This document shows positions 8,390-16,767 of a stretch of 35,601 nucleotides of DNA, piece after piece. The stretch's first letter is position 1. Every line of letters begins with the position of its first letter. Under the pieces are notes generated by a model, which had not been told where the DNA came from, made no database searches, and saw only the letters and a program-made list of their open reading frames with translations. Made by a program: the position numbers and the translations under genes. The stretch is taken from the NCBI GenBank assembly GCA_014381725.1, contig JACNLC010000024.1:1-35601 (forward strand), written 5' to 3'. The DNA comes from Fidelibacterota bacterium. Lineage in GTDB: Bacteria; Fidelibacterota; Marinisomatia; SCGC-AAA003-L08; JACNLC01.

Positions 8390-9516
8390 TACTCAGTTAC
8401 TAAACTTTCAAAGCCCTGTACAAAATTCTCCCAAGAAAATCGTTTCTTATATTCAGAAACTTCTTTTTCCATTTCACTAAATTTATCTGATTTTAGATTC
8501 TCAAAAAGATAGTTTGCTAATTCATTTGGATTATCTGGAGTAATCAAAAATCCTGATTTCCCTTCTGAGACCATTTCTGGGAGTCCTCCAACATTTGTGA
8601 CTACAACCGGTTTATTAAAGTGATATGCAATTTGCACAATTCCGCTTTGAGTTGCAGAACGATATGGTAAAGCAACTACATCTGAAGCAGAGAAAAACTT
8701 AGCAACTTCATTATCGGGAATATATTCACTTATCCAAGTAAACTCATCTTCAACACCATTCTCAGAAATTAATTTTCTGTATTTTTCTTCTCCTTCATAA
8801 GATTCCCCAACGGCAACAATCTGAAAGTTATCTAATTTCTCTTTTAGTATTTTAGTAGCTTTAATCAGGATATCCATTCCTTTATATTCTCTGACATAAC
8901 CAAAATATAAGATGATGTATTTCTTTTCTACGCCCAACAAATATTTTGCTTCGTCACGCTTTATCTGGTCTCCGAACACATTATAAACTGGATGATATAA
9001 TTTTGCATATTTCGGATTTTCTACAAACTTTTTCAAATCACTTTCAACTTCATTAGACATTACAATATAGCTTTCCATACTTTTGATGAAAAATTTTGTT
9101 AGTATGTTATCAACCAAATGTTTTTCGTGTGGAATAATATTGTCACACAAAGCAATACACTGAACATTCTTTATTTTTCGTCTGATTTTACGAGCAATCA
9201 TACCCATTAGAATTGCAAAATATGGATTCCAATATCGAAAAATTACAACATCAGGATTTGAACGGATAATCTTGTTTGCAGTTGCTAACCAAGTTAGGGG
9301 ATTAATAGAATCAATACATCTATCAGAGGGAATGCAAACAGCTGGTTTCCCCTTTTCTAATTGAGTTTTTCCTGGGAACAAAAAATTAGGATATTGCCGT
9401 GAAAAATTGTAACAATTTACCTTGTGATTTACTGATAAATGTTGATACAATATTGCTGAGTGTAAAGAGATTCCACCACGATATGGCGGGGCAACAGAAA
9501 CAATAGCTATCTTCAT
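8389..9516 (-). CDS. Glycosyltransferase family 4 (GT-B fold)
   Basis: A 375-residue two-domain GT-B enzyme. The N-terminal domain starts APPYRGGISLHSAIL, the acceptor-side glycine loop of GT4; the C-terminal domain has ILYFGYVREYKGMDILIKA and SASDVVALPYRSATQSG followed by KPVVVTNVGGLPEMV. The usual E-x7-E nucleotide-sugar motif is replaced by S-A-T-Q-S-G with no first Glu, a variant I know from a subgroup of surface-polysaccharide GT4 enzymes, so it may still be active. Its TAG overlaps the start of the next gene and its start abuts the preceding stop. Likely extends a lipid-linked glycan on the cytoplasmic face. Confidence 0.88.
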   Translation of the reverse strand: MKIAIVSVAPPYRGGISLHSAILYQHLSVNHKVNCYNFSRQYPNFLFPGKTQLEKGKPAVCIPSDRCIDSINPLTWLATANKIIRSNPDVVIFRYWNPYFAILMGMIARKIRRKIKNVQCIALCDNIIPHEKHLVDNILTKFFIKSMESYIVMSNEVESDLKKFVENPKYAKLYHPVYNVFGDQIKRDEAKYLLGVEKKYIILYFGYVREYKGMDILIKATKILKEKLDNFQIVAVGESYEGEEKYRKLISENGVEDEFTWISEYIPDNEVAKFFSASDVVALPYRSATQSGIVQIAYHFNKPVVVTNVGGLPEMVSEGKSGFLITPDNPNELANYLFENLKSDKFSEMEKEVSEYKKRFSWENFVQGFESLVTE

Positions 9517-10461
9517 TTACTTCTTGGAATTGGTAATCACAGACTCAATTCGTTTTTCTGATTGCCGTGAGGATTTTACCATCAATTCTCCAAGTAATCC
9601 AATTGAAATAAATTGAACTCCAACAATCAGCAATAGAATTCCCAAATAGAATATTGGGCGATTTCCAATCCAAACTCCTTTGAACCAACCAATTGTTAAA
9701 TATACATTGATACCTAAACCAATTAGGATTAAAATCATACCTATAAGTCCAAAAAAATGTAATGGACGGCTTGTATATTTTCCAACAAACAATACTGTTA
9801 TTAAATCAAAAAAACCTTCGGCATATCTAGCGCCTCCATATTTTGTTTCTCCGTGAATTCGTGGACGATGATTCACTTCAATCTCAGAAACAGAAAAACC
9901 CTTTTGCTTTGCTAACGCTGGAATATAACGATGTAAACTCCCATAAATTTCTATAGATTTCACTACTTCAGAACGATATGCTTTTAATCCACAGTTGAAA
10001 TCGTGGATATTAACTCGAGTCATTAATCGAGTAAAATAGTTGAATATTTTAGATGGAAAAGTTTTTGACATTGGGTCGTTTCGTTTCTTTTTCCACCCAG
10101 AAACCATATCCCAGTCATCATTTATTTTGTTGATAAGGTTTTGTATTTCGAATGGATCATCTTGTAAATCAGCATCCATTGTGATTATAATTTCACCTTT
10201 AGCATACTTAAATCCTTCAGATAAAGCAGCTGCTTTGCCAAAATTACGGTAGAATTTAATTAATTGTACATTGGGATCTTCTGTTATAAGTTCATTTATA
10301 ATTTTAACAGAATTGTCTTTACTTCCGTCATCTACAAAAATAATTTCCCATTTTGAAAAATTCTGTAGAGCATTACAAATCTCATTATAAAGCTCCTTGA
10401 TTGAACCTTCTTCATCCAAAACAGGAATTACAATACTAATGAATTGATTAGTTCTATTCAT
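9517..10461 (-). CDS. DPM1/GtrB-like GT2 with two C-terminal membrane helices
   Basis: A 314-residue protein with an N-terminal GT-A domain (VIPVLDEEGSIKELY; IFVDDGSKDNS; metal-binding ITMDADLQDDP) and two hydrophobic helices near residues 236-258 and 270-292, the layout of GtrB/ArnC/DPM1 enzymes that make polyprenyl-phosphate sugars from nucleotide sugars. The central RIHGETKYGGARYAEG is the typical interface-helix region before the membrane segments. Together with the YfhO-like GT-C protein downstream it suggests a donor-making enzyme plus an extracytoplasmic transferase. It overlaps the end of the TPR gene by 8 bases. Confidence 0.9.
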   Translation of the reverse strand: MNRTNQFISIVIPVLDEEGSIKELYNEICNALQNFSKWEIIFVDDGSKDNSVKIINELITEDPNVQLIKFYRNFGKAAALSEGFKYAKGEIIITMDADLQDDPFEIQNLINKINDDWDMVSGWKKKRNDPMSKTFPSKIFNYFTRLMTRVNIHDFNCGLKAYRSEVVKSIEIYGSLHRYIPALAKQKGFSVSEIEVNHRPRIHGETKYGGARYAEGFFDLITVLFVGKYTSRPLHFFGLIGMILILIGLGINVYLTIGWFKGVWIGNRPIFYLGILLLIVGVQFISIGLLGELMVKSSRQSEKRIESVITNSKK

Positions 10462-12016
10462 AATTTATTCTCTGAATCTTGTCCTTCAATATAGAATTAT
10501 CTGGAGCAAGCTTCAAAGCTTTTTGATAATATTCTGTAGCTTTTTCCAATTTGTCTAATTTTATATAAATATCTCCAGCGTGTTCTAGGATAATCAACGA
10601 TTCTGAGTCAATTTCAATACTTTTCTCAATAAATTCAATTGCACTTGAATAATTCCCCAATTTGTAATATATCCATCCAATTGTATCCAAATATGCTGAA
10701 TTATCATTTTCCATTTCGTCTGCTTTAGTAACTATCTCAAGAGCATAATTCAATTCTTCAATACTAACATTTTCTCTAATACACAAATTATAAGCGTAAT
10801 TATTGAGTATAGAAGCATCATTTTCATCTTCAGATATTAATTGTTGATATAAACTGTCAGATTTACCAAAATCTAAAAGATTTTCATAGACGGTTGCTAA
10901 TGATTGTCTAATTTGCTTATTCTCAGGTGAAATGAATAGAGCTTTATGCAGAAAGTTTTGAGCGGTTGAGTAATTTTTATTTAAGCTATAGATATCTGCT
11001 ATCAAATATGGAAAATTGGCATTTTCTGGAAATTTCAAAAACCCACTAGATAATATATCAATTGCTAACGAATCTTCTCGTAGATTCATATACACCATCC
11101 CTAAATTTTCATATCCGTCTGGGATATCTGAATGTGATTTGATCATTTCTTTACTAATTTCTACAAGTTTCTCATAATTTTCAATTATAGAATACACAAT
11201 TAGTTCCATTCGAAGAACTGATAATGAATTTTTATCATCTTTATCAATTTGTGCAATTATTGTTTCAGCTAATTTAATTTTATTTTGCCTTAAATAAACC
11301 TCAACTAATAGGAGTTTGAAATCTGTATTCTCTGGTTCGTTGATTAGTATTTTATTGAGACTTTCAGTAGCTTTTTCATATTCACCAATTGAATATAACA
11401 AATTAGAGTATTCTTTGAGAATATCAATATCATCTTCTGTATTGTTCAAGATTTTCTCAAAAGCCAATATCAAAGATTCATACTGCTGAGTTCTGACACC
11501 AATCTCATATATAAATTCAAAGTACTTTTGCTTTTCGTCATCAGAACATAAAAGATAAATTTCGGAATAAGTTTCTATAAGCTCTTTCCAATTTTGATTA
11601 TGGAATTGCAGTTCAGCAAGTTTAAGTCTTAAATCAATATCATCCAACATCACATCAATCATTTTCTTAATATGTATATCAGCCAAGTCAAGTTTATTGT
11701 TAACAATATATAATTCATAAAGTTGTAATCCTATCTCGTAGGAACTTGGATTAAGTTCGTATTCTTTTTCAACAAAATTAATTGCTTTTGAATAATCTCC
11801 CCGCAATAAACTGAGTTCAGAGAGTGATGAATAGATTGAAGATGATGTGCTATCTAACGAAATAGCTTTTAAAAAATAATGTTCGGCTTTATCATAATTT
11901 TCGTTTAGTAATTCATATTCTCCTAAAAAATAATATTCAAGTGCACCTTCTTCCGAATCAGCAAATAATCCTGAAACCATAGATATAAATAAAAATGCAT
12001 AGAATACTATTTTCAC
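10454..12016 (-). CDS. Secreted TPR-repeat protein
   Basis: A 520-residue protein starting GTG, with a short signal peptide (about 1-19, ending in GLFA before DSEEG). The rest is a run of about a dozen 34-residue tetratricopeptide-like units, the clearest being DKAEHYFLKAISLD near the start, SSAIEFIEKSIEID and EKATEYYQKALKLAP at the end. TPR arrays are protein-binding scaffolds; here it would sit in the periplasm or at the outer membrane and could organise glycan assembly or export. It is first in the transcription unit that runs down to the kinase gene, starting after the terminator at 12039-12064. Specific partner unknown. Confidence 0.85.
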   Translation of the reverse strand: MKIVFYAFLFISMVSGLFADSEEGALEYYFLGEYELLNENYDKAEHYFLKAISLDSTSSSIYSSLSELSLLRGDYSKAINFVEKEYELNPSSYEIGLQLYELYIVNNKLDLADIHIKKMIDVMLDDIDLRLKLAELQFHNQNWKELIETYSEIYLLCSDDEKQKYFEFIYEIGVRTQQYESLILAFEKILNNTEDDIDILKEYSNLLYSIGEYEKATESLNKILINEPENTDFKLLLVEVYLRQNKIKLAETIIAQIDKDDKNSLSVLRMELIVYSIIENYEKLVEISKEMIKSHSDIPDGYENLGMVYMNLREDSLAIDILSSGFLKFPENANFPYLIADIYSLNKNYSTAQNFLHKALFISPENKQIRQSLATVYENLLDFGKSDSLYQQLISEDENDASILNNYAYNLCIRENVSIEELNYALEIVTKADEMENDNSAYLDTIGWIYYKLGNYSSAIEFIEKSIEIDSESLIILEHAGDIYIKLDKLEKATEYYQKALKLAPDNSILKDKIQRINYE

Positions 12017-12038
12017 TTTTGTAAACCTAATTATACAA

Positions 12039-12064
12039 AAATAGGAGGGATACCCCTCCTATTT
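12039..12064 (-). terminator. Rho-independent terminator after the 64-residue protein gene
   Basis: An 11-base-pair perfect stem (AATAGGAGGG paired with CCCTCCTATT plus one outer A-T pair) with a 4-base loop, followed on the minus strand by a T-rich run (TTTTTG). It begins about 20 bases past the stop of the 12087-12281 gene and about 22 bases before the TPR gene start. It therefore separates the diguanylate-cyclase/small-protein unit from the envelope-glycan unit, which needs its own promoter or read-through. Confidence 0.85.
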
Positions 12065-12086
12065 CTCTTGATATTCAATTCTTTTT

Positions 12087-12281
12087 TTACTTTGACTCTG
12101 TTAAATATTTCTTTACGAAATTATCAACATTCTCATCAGGGGAAACACCAATAATTTCTTCGGAAAAACGAATTCCTGAAGCTGAATCAGGAGTTACAGC
12201 TTTTACGATTTTAATGTAAGTATTTTGTTTTTTACTATCTTGACCTTTAACTTTATCGCCAAATGTTTGTTTCTTTGCCAT
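12087..12281 (-). CDS. Small basic protein, possibly DUF4295/bL38-like
   Basis: A 64-residue protein, Lys-rich at the start (MAKKQTFGDKVKG), then KIVKAV, a hydrophilic turn, IRFSEEIIGV and the terminal NVDNFVKKYL. It has a good ribosome site (GGAAG 5 bases before ATG) and its own strong terminator, so I think it is expressed, probably well. The MAKK start, a beta-strand pair with K-(I/V)-V-K-x-V and F-x-EEI remind me of the small Bacteroidetes DUF4295 family, one member of which was found as ribosomal protein bL38. The likeness is weak and from memory; otherwise the function is unknown. Confidence 0.7.
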   Translation of the reverse strand: MAKKQTFGDKVKGQDSKKQNTYIKIVKAVTPDSASGIRFSEEIIGVSPDENVDNFVKKYLTESK

Positions 12282-12301
12282 TTTTACTTCCTATTTTAAT
12301 T

Positions 12302-12979
12302 TCAGGGTTTAACTAAATTGCCACCATCTTTTTTTGCAGAATACATTGCACCATCTGCATCTCTAATTAAATCTCTAACTTCTTCACCATCATCTGGATA
12401 CTCGGAAATCCCGATGCTAATTGTAATATTAGCTTCAAATCCATTATAAGAAAAAACATGAGATTCTATTGTTTTTCTAATTCTCTCAGCTGTGTTCCGT
12501 GTATCTCGTTTCCTAGAATTTATTAAAACTGCGCTAAATTCCTCTCCTCCGTATCTAGACACAACGTCAAAGTTACGCAAGTTTCCCTTTATAATCCGAG
12601 CAGTTTCTTTAATTACAAAATCACCAAAAACATGCCCATAATTATCATTTATTAGTTTGAATTTATCAATATCCATGAAAAAAACTGAAAGTTGCTTTTT
12701 GTATCTTTTTGCTCTACGAATTTCTTCTCCAAGTCTATCTTTAAAAACTTTATGATTATAAATTCCAGTCAAACCATCCAACATAGCACTTTCTTTTAAA
12801 TAGCTGAATTCATGTATCCAACTTCTTAGAAATACTAATGAAAGCAATATTCCTAAAATGCTAAAAATCAAACCAGCACCAAACAACCAGTTACTATCTT
12901 CGAATAGATATAAACCTATAAATATCACGATGATTATGATGAAAAGAATAGAAGTTATATAATTCCTAAGGAATTTCAT
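12302..12979 (-). CDS. Membrane-anchored diguanylate cyclase (GGDEF)
   Basis: A 225-residue protein with two transmembrane helices (about 7-26 and 31-52) and a short linker before a complete GGDEF domain starting at DGLTGIYNHKVF. The active-site motif is GGEEF at 144-148, a catalytically competent variant, and an inhibitory I-site RxxD (RNFD, 135-138) sits the usual five residues before it, so both c-di-GMP synthesis and product inhibition are expected. There is essentially no periplasmic sensor domain (about four residues between helices), so any input must act through the membrane helices or by dimerisation. It lies between the anti-sigma gene (54-base gap) and the small basic protein. Confidence 0.93.
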   Translation of the reverse strand: MKFLRNYITSILFIIIIVIFIGLYLFEDSNWLFGAGLIFSILGILLSLVFLRSWIHEFSYLKESAMLDGLTGIYNHKVFKDRLGEEIRRAKRYKKQLSVFFMDIDKFKLINDNYGHVFGDFVIKETARIIKGNLRNFDVVSRYGGEEFSAVLINSRKRDTRNTAERIRKTIESHVFSYNGFEANITISIGISEYPDDGEEVRDLIRDADGAMYSAKKDGGNLVKP

Positions 12980-13033
12980 ATATCGGAATTTAGTCTATTT
13001 TGAAGGACAAAAAAATGTTTTTCTTAAATATTT

Positions 13034-13564
13034 CTATTTTTTATTAACCATTATAATTTTATCATCAAACCGAGATCTGTTATTAATATCTATTGAATCC
13101 TCATCAGTTGTATCATAATCAGCAGCAAAGAGAACAGGTTGTTGAAAATCTTGCTTAATATGATTTTTATTCTCAGTGATAATTTTTGAAATATCTACTT
13201 TAGGCAAAGTATCTGGAGTTAGAAGCAAAAATGATGTAGTTACAATAGCCATTAAAGCTAAAACAAAACCCGTTGCATAAAGAGGTCTAAAACCAAATGG
13301 TGTAAAATTCGTAATCCGCTTAAACAAAGGAAGCTTCGCAAATTTATTCTTTTCAATTTTACTGTGCAACTTTGTTAAAAAGTCTGCGGAAGTTGTTATT
13401 GAGTTTACTTTTGCTAATGATTGTATAAGTGATTTCACATCATCCAATATTTGGTTACACGCAGAACACTTTTCTCGATGCGAGATAAACTCAGTTCGTT
13501 TAGATTTAACTAGGTCACCATCAATAAAAGCTGTTATTTTATTTTCAAATTCGGAGCAATTCAT
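13034..13564 (-). CDS. Anti-sigma factor, zinc-finger (zf-HC2) type
   Basis: A 176-residue protein with an N-terminal anti-sigma zinc-binding domain: Cys3, His29, Cys33 and Cys36 form the C-x25-H-x3-C-x2-C pattern of ZAS proteins. A single transmembrane helix lies near residues 95-117 (ATGFVLALMAIVTTSFLLL), followed by about 60 residues outside the inner membrane, rich in Asp and without a recognisable domain. It starts 7 bases after the stop of the ECF sigma gene, the standard pairing in which it sequesters that factor at the membrane. The signal that releases sigma cannot be read from sequence. Confidence 0.88.
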   Translation of the reverse strand: MNCSEFENKITAFIDGDLVKSKRTEFISHREKCSACNQILDDVKSLIQSLAKVNSITTSADFLTKLHSKIEKNKFAKLPLFKRITNFTPFGFRPLYATGFVLALMAIVTTSFLLLTPDTLPKVDISKIITENKNHIKQDFQQPVLFAADYDTTDEDSIDINNRSRFDDKIIMVNKK

Positions 13565-13571
13565 TCAATAA

Positions 13572-14141
13572 CTAGTACCTCCTCTTCTTTAACAAATGTT
13601 GCAATTTTAATCGTCCTCTATTTATCCTTGATTTCACTGTTCCAAGTGGAACTTCGACGATTTTACTTATGTCTTCGTAAGAAAGTTCCTGGATATCTCT
13701 TAAAATTACCATCGTTCTGAAATCATCAGGTAAAAGGTCTAAAGCTCGTTGAAGGTCACTCTCAAAATTACTGGAATCATAACTTTCACTTGGATCGTCA
13801 ATATGTGGTATTTCATATTCTCTGTTGTCCCTTTTAAGATCTGTTAGTGTGAATGTTTTTCTTCTTTTAATCTTCCGTAATTCTGTTCTAGCAAGATTTC
13901 CAGCAATTGTATATAACCAAGTAGAAAATTTTGCAATTTCTTTGTATGACTGGCAATGAGTATAAACTTTTAACAAAGTATCCTGAACAATATCTTCAGA
14001 TTTATCAATATCATTCATGAAACGATAAACGAAATTTATTAATCTGTCTTTGTAGCGGTAAACAAGTTGGTTGTACGCCTTAACATCTCCGTTCTGGAAT
14101 TTAGCAATTAGTTCTTCATCTGTAAATTGATAATTAGGCAT
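13572..14141 (-). CDS. ECF (sigma-70 family) RNA polymerase sigma factor
   Basis: A 189-residue group IV sigma factor. Region 2 spans about residues 20-85 (YNQLVYRYKDRLINFVYRF; DIVQDTLLKVY for promoter -10 contact). Region 4 spans about 130-180, with a helix-turn-helix reading LSYEDISKIVEVPLGTVKSRINRG. The linker is acidic, as in RpoE-like factors. The gene overlaps the end of holA by 8 bases and is followed by its probable anti-sigma factor, so it shares a transcript with replication and envelope genes; a self-controlled promoter upstream is not obvious. Confidence 0.92.
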   Translation of the reverse strand: MPNYQFTDEELIAKFQNGDVKAYNQLVYRYKDRLINFVYRFMNDIDKSEDIVQDTLLKVYTHCQSYKEIAKFSTWLYTIAGNLARTELRKIKRRKTFTLTDLKRDNREYEIPHIDDPSESYDSSNFESDLQRALDLLPDDFRTMVILRDIQELSYEDISKIVEVPLGTVKSRINRGRLKLQHLLKKRRY

Positions 14142-15129
14142 AAATTCCTTTACAAATTTTGATGATTATAGGTTGTAATATTTTCACTTCTGAAAGTGAA
14201 GTAGTTTTTGTCAATAAATCTGCTTTTCGTAAATTTCTTAACGCGTCCATAATTTCTTTTGGATTATAATTCCTTTGAAAATTTCCTAATTCTCTAGTTA
14301 TAATTGCGTTGAGTCCAGTCCAACCTGATGATTTATCGTTTCCCATTATTTTCCAAATCATCTGTTGATACAAATTTGATAAGCCAATAATTATTTGTGG
14401 TAATTTCACACCATTTTCGTTCAAAGAACTAAAAATTCTAATTGACATATTTAGATCTTTTTTACCCATTGATTCTTGTAGTTGCCATAAATGATATTCT
14501 CTCTGAAGTCCAGATATTTTATTAATTGTCGCAACATCAATAATTGTATTCTCATCAATAACTAACGATATTTTCTCCATTTCATTAAAAACATTTGCAA
14601 TGGAATCTCCATGAAGTTCTAGTAATAGATTAAGTGCGTCTGGAGCAATTTTAATATTTCGTTTGGATGCAAAATAATTCACCCATTGCTTAAATTCATT
14701 TTCAAATGGTGCTCTAACATTTACTAATGTTGATTTATTGCTTAGATTACGCAAGAATGCGTTTTTTAAATCGAATTCCTCTGATATTAACAGCAACAAA
14801 TTACAAGATTTTGGATTGTCAAGATACTCCAATAGTTCATCTCGAAATCTTTGGGATATCTTCTTGGGTTGACGGATTATGAAAACTCGTTTCTCTTCAA
14901 ATAATGAAAATGTTGCTAATTCTCCAAACAAGTGACTTTCGGAATCGTCATCCATAGTAAAATGAAGTTTGACTCCTTTTCCATTCAAAAATTTATTAGA
15001 AACTTCATTAATGAAATAATCTTGTAAAAATGCATCATTCCCAAAAATACAATACACAGATGCAAGTTCATTTGAGTGGACTCGCCTAATAATTTGTCCT
15101 AATGATGGTTGTTTTGTATATTTTTTCAT
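14134..15129 (-). CDS. holA: DNA polymerase III delta subunit
   Basis: A 331-residue protein of normal length for the delta subunit, which opens the sliding clamp during loading. The N-terminal ATPase-like domain begins VYCIFGNDAFLQDYFINEV (the family Y-h-x-G-x-D/E-x-(F/Y)-hh pattern), with VFIIRQPKKIS and NLLLLISEE strands following; the helical C-terminal collar has IIIGLSNLYQQM. There is no functional Walker A, as expected for delta. It abuts the uppP gene and overlaps the sigma factor gene. Confidence 0.88.
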   Translation of the reverse strand: MKKYTKQPSLGQIIRRVHSNELASVYCIFGNDAFLQDYFINEVSNKFLNGKGVKLHFTMDDDSESHLFGELATFSLFEEKRVFIIRQPKKISQRFRDELLEYLDNPKSCNLLLLISEEFDLKNAFLRNLSNKSTLVNVRAPFENEFKQWVNYFASKRNIKIAPDALNLLLELHGDSIANVFNEMEKISLVIDENTIIDVATINKISGLQREYHLWQLQESMGKKDLNMSIRIFSSLNENGVKLPQIIIGLSNLYQQMIWKIMGNDKSSGWTGLNAIITRELGNFQRNYNPKEIMDALRNLRKADLLTKTTSLSEVKILQPIIIKICKGIYA

Positions 15130-15912
15130 TTAAGTAAAAAGTATTCCTGCTAATCCTATTAACAAACAATATATTGAAAACATCCATAATTTATTACGAG
15201 ATACTAGAGAAACCAACCAAGCAATAACAATATATCCAACAACTGCAGAAGCAACAAATCCAACGAATATTGGAACAATGTTTTCTGCAGAAATCAAATT
15301 TAATGCATCATCTAACTTTAAAATCCCTGCACCAAATAAGACTGGAATTGCCATCATAAAGGAAAATTTAGTAGCATCTTTACTTGCAAGTCCCAAAAAT
15401 AAACCTGTGGCAATCGTCATACCAGACCGCGAAATTCCCGGAATAATCGCTACTACTTGTGCTAGACCAATGAAAAATGCAATTGAAAATGTAATTTTAA
15501 TTGAATCTTTGTTTGCTATATTTTTGGTAGAAAATAATACAACACTCGTTGCAATTAGTGCAATTGAAGCCAAGATGTGAGCAAATGGATCTGAAAATAA
15601 ACTATCTATTTGTTCTTCAAATAACAACCCAACTATTACTGCGGGAATTGTAGCTATGACAATTGTGATTGTGTAATTCTTTTCTGATTTTTGGTTTCTT
15701 ATAATTCCTAAAACCAAATCTAGAATTTCTTTTCTGTAGTAAATCAAAATTGCCACAAGAGTGCCTAAATGAAGGATAACCTCTAACACAGCTCCAGGTG
15801 ATTGAATCCCCAAAAAGTATTTGCCTAATACAAGATGCCCAGAACTACTAATCGGTAAAAATTCTGATATCCCTTGGAGAATTCCCAAAATTAACGAATC
15901 TAACCAACTCAT
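15130..15912 (-). CDS. uppP: Undecaprenyl-diphosphate phosphatase
   Basis: A 260-residue polytopic enzyme (BacA/UppP family) that dephosphorylates undecaprenyl diphosphate, recycling the lipid carrier for peptidoglycan and other glycans. Both signature motifs are present: LQGISEFLPISSSGHL near residues 12-27, with the catalytic Glu17, and PGISRSGMT near 157-165. Length and hydrophobic helices match the family. The gene overlaps pgeF by four bases (ATGA), pairing two cell-wall functions. The lipid carrier it regenerates would also serve the flippase and DPM1-like enzymes in this window. Confidence 0.95.
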   Translation of the reverse strand: MSWLDSLILGILQGISEFLPISSSGHLVLGKYFLGIQSPGAVLEVILHLGTLVAILIYYRKEILDLVLGIIRNQKSEKNYTITIVIATIPAVIVGLLFEEQIDSLFSDPFAHILASIALIATSVVLFSTKNIANKDSIKITFSIAFFIGLAQVVAIIPGISRSGMTIATGLFLGLASKDATKFSFMMAIPVLFGAGILKLDDALNLISAENIVPIFVGFVASAVVGYIVIAWLVSLVSRNKLWMFSIYCLLIGLAGILFT

Positions 15913-16604
15913 CCGATCTCTCCAAATAAAGCTATCATTCTAGCGGATTTTTCACCATCTCGTCTGTAACTATGACAGATTTCGCTTTCATAAGTACAGT
16001 ACGATGACTGATAAATGTTTGCATCGAGAATATCCAAATTCAACAATTGTTGTTTTATTTCCATCGTTAAATTTACTCTGAATTTATCACCAAATTGAAC
16101 TACCGATTTGTCACTAAATTGTTTTGCTACATTTTCATTAACTTCATAACAACATTGCTGAATTGATGGCCCACAGAAAACTTTTATATCTTTTGGATTA
16201 CATCCTTTTTCAATCATCAATTCTGTAGTTTTACTTACAATATTGGATACAACCCCTCGCCAACCAGCATGAACTAAAGCTCGAGTTTTCGTTATTTTAT
16301 CAAACAAATAAACAGGAACACAATCAGCAACTTGTAATGTTAGCACAACTTCATGATTGTCGGTTATCAAACTGTCAGTATTTGGATAATTCCCCGCTTT
16401 GTCAATCCATTGAACAATATCAGAATGTACTTGGTGCGGTATTGCCAAATACTGTGGATTAAATCCTGCTTTCCGCGCTAGTTGTTCTCGATTGTCAGTA
16501 ATAATTTTGGGATTATCTAAACTGATTCGTCTACTTAACAATGCAGTTATTTGATCATCGAATAGATGAGAAATATTGAAAAATGTGTGATTTAATTTTA
16601 ACAT
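15909..16604 (-). CDS. pgeF: Peptidoglycan editing factor / multicopper polyphenol oxidase (YfiH family)
   Basis: A 231-residue laccase-domain protein. The conserved metal-site residues are visible: HQVHSD near residue 58, DCVPVYLFD near 96, HAGWRGVV near 115 and CGPSIQQCCYEV near 146. In E. coli YfiH/PgeF removes wrong amino acids from the stem peptide precursor UDP-MurNAc-L-Ser and similar errors; other members were described as purine nucleoside-active enzymes. Either way the family is clear. It starts the unit with uppP and holA. Confidence 0.92.
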   Translation of the reverse strand: MLKLNHTFFNISHLFDDQITALLSRRISLDNPKIITDNREQLARKAGFNPQYLAIPHQVHSDIVQWIDKAGNYPNTDSLITDNHEVVLTLQVADCVPVYLFDKITKTRALVHAGWRGVVSNIVSKTTELMIEKGCNPKDIKVFCGPSIQQCCYEVNENVAKQFSDKSVVQFGDKFRVNLTMEIKQQLLNLDILDANIYQSSYCTYESEICHSYRRDGEKSARMIALFGEIG

Positions 16605-16640
16605 TTATCGAGGATCTTGGAGTAAAAATAATTATTTGTT

Positions 16641-16754
16641 TTAATCTTTAAATTCATCCTGTAATAAATCCAGTTTAATCAATATTTCATTTATATGATA
16701 CAGCTTTCCATTCTTAACTTCTAAAGTCAAAAATCGATTTTCCTTGCAAGGTAT
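16641..16754 (-). pseudogene. Short open frame without a normal start, possible gene remnant
   Basis: In the 163-base gap between the LOG gene and pgeF, a minus-strand frame of 37 codons runs from just after a TGA (16755-16757) to TAA at 16641-16643. It reads PCKENRFLTLEVKNGKLYHI and continues NEILIKLDLLQDEFKD, which looks protein-like rather than random, but it has no ATG or GTG and only an internal TTG. It may be the tail of a decayed gene or chance in AT-rich DNA. I recognise no family. Confidence 0.2.
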
Positions 16755-16767
16755 TCACTTGATGTTA

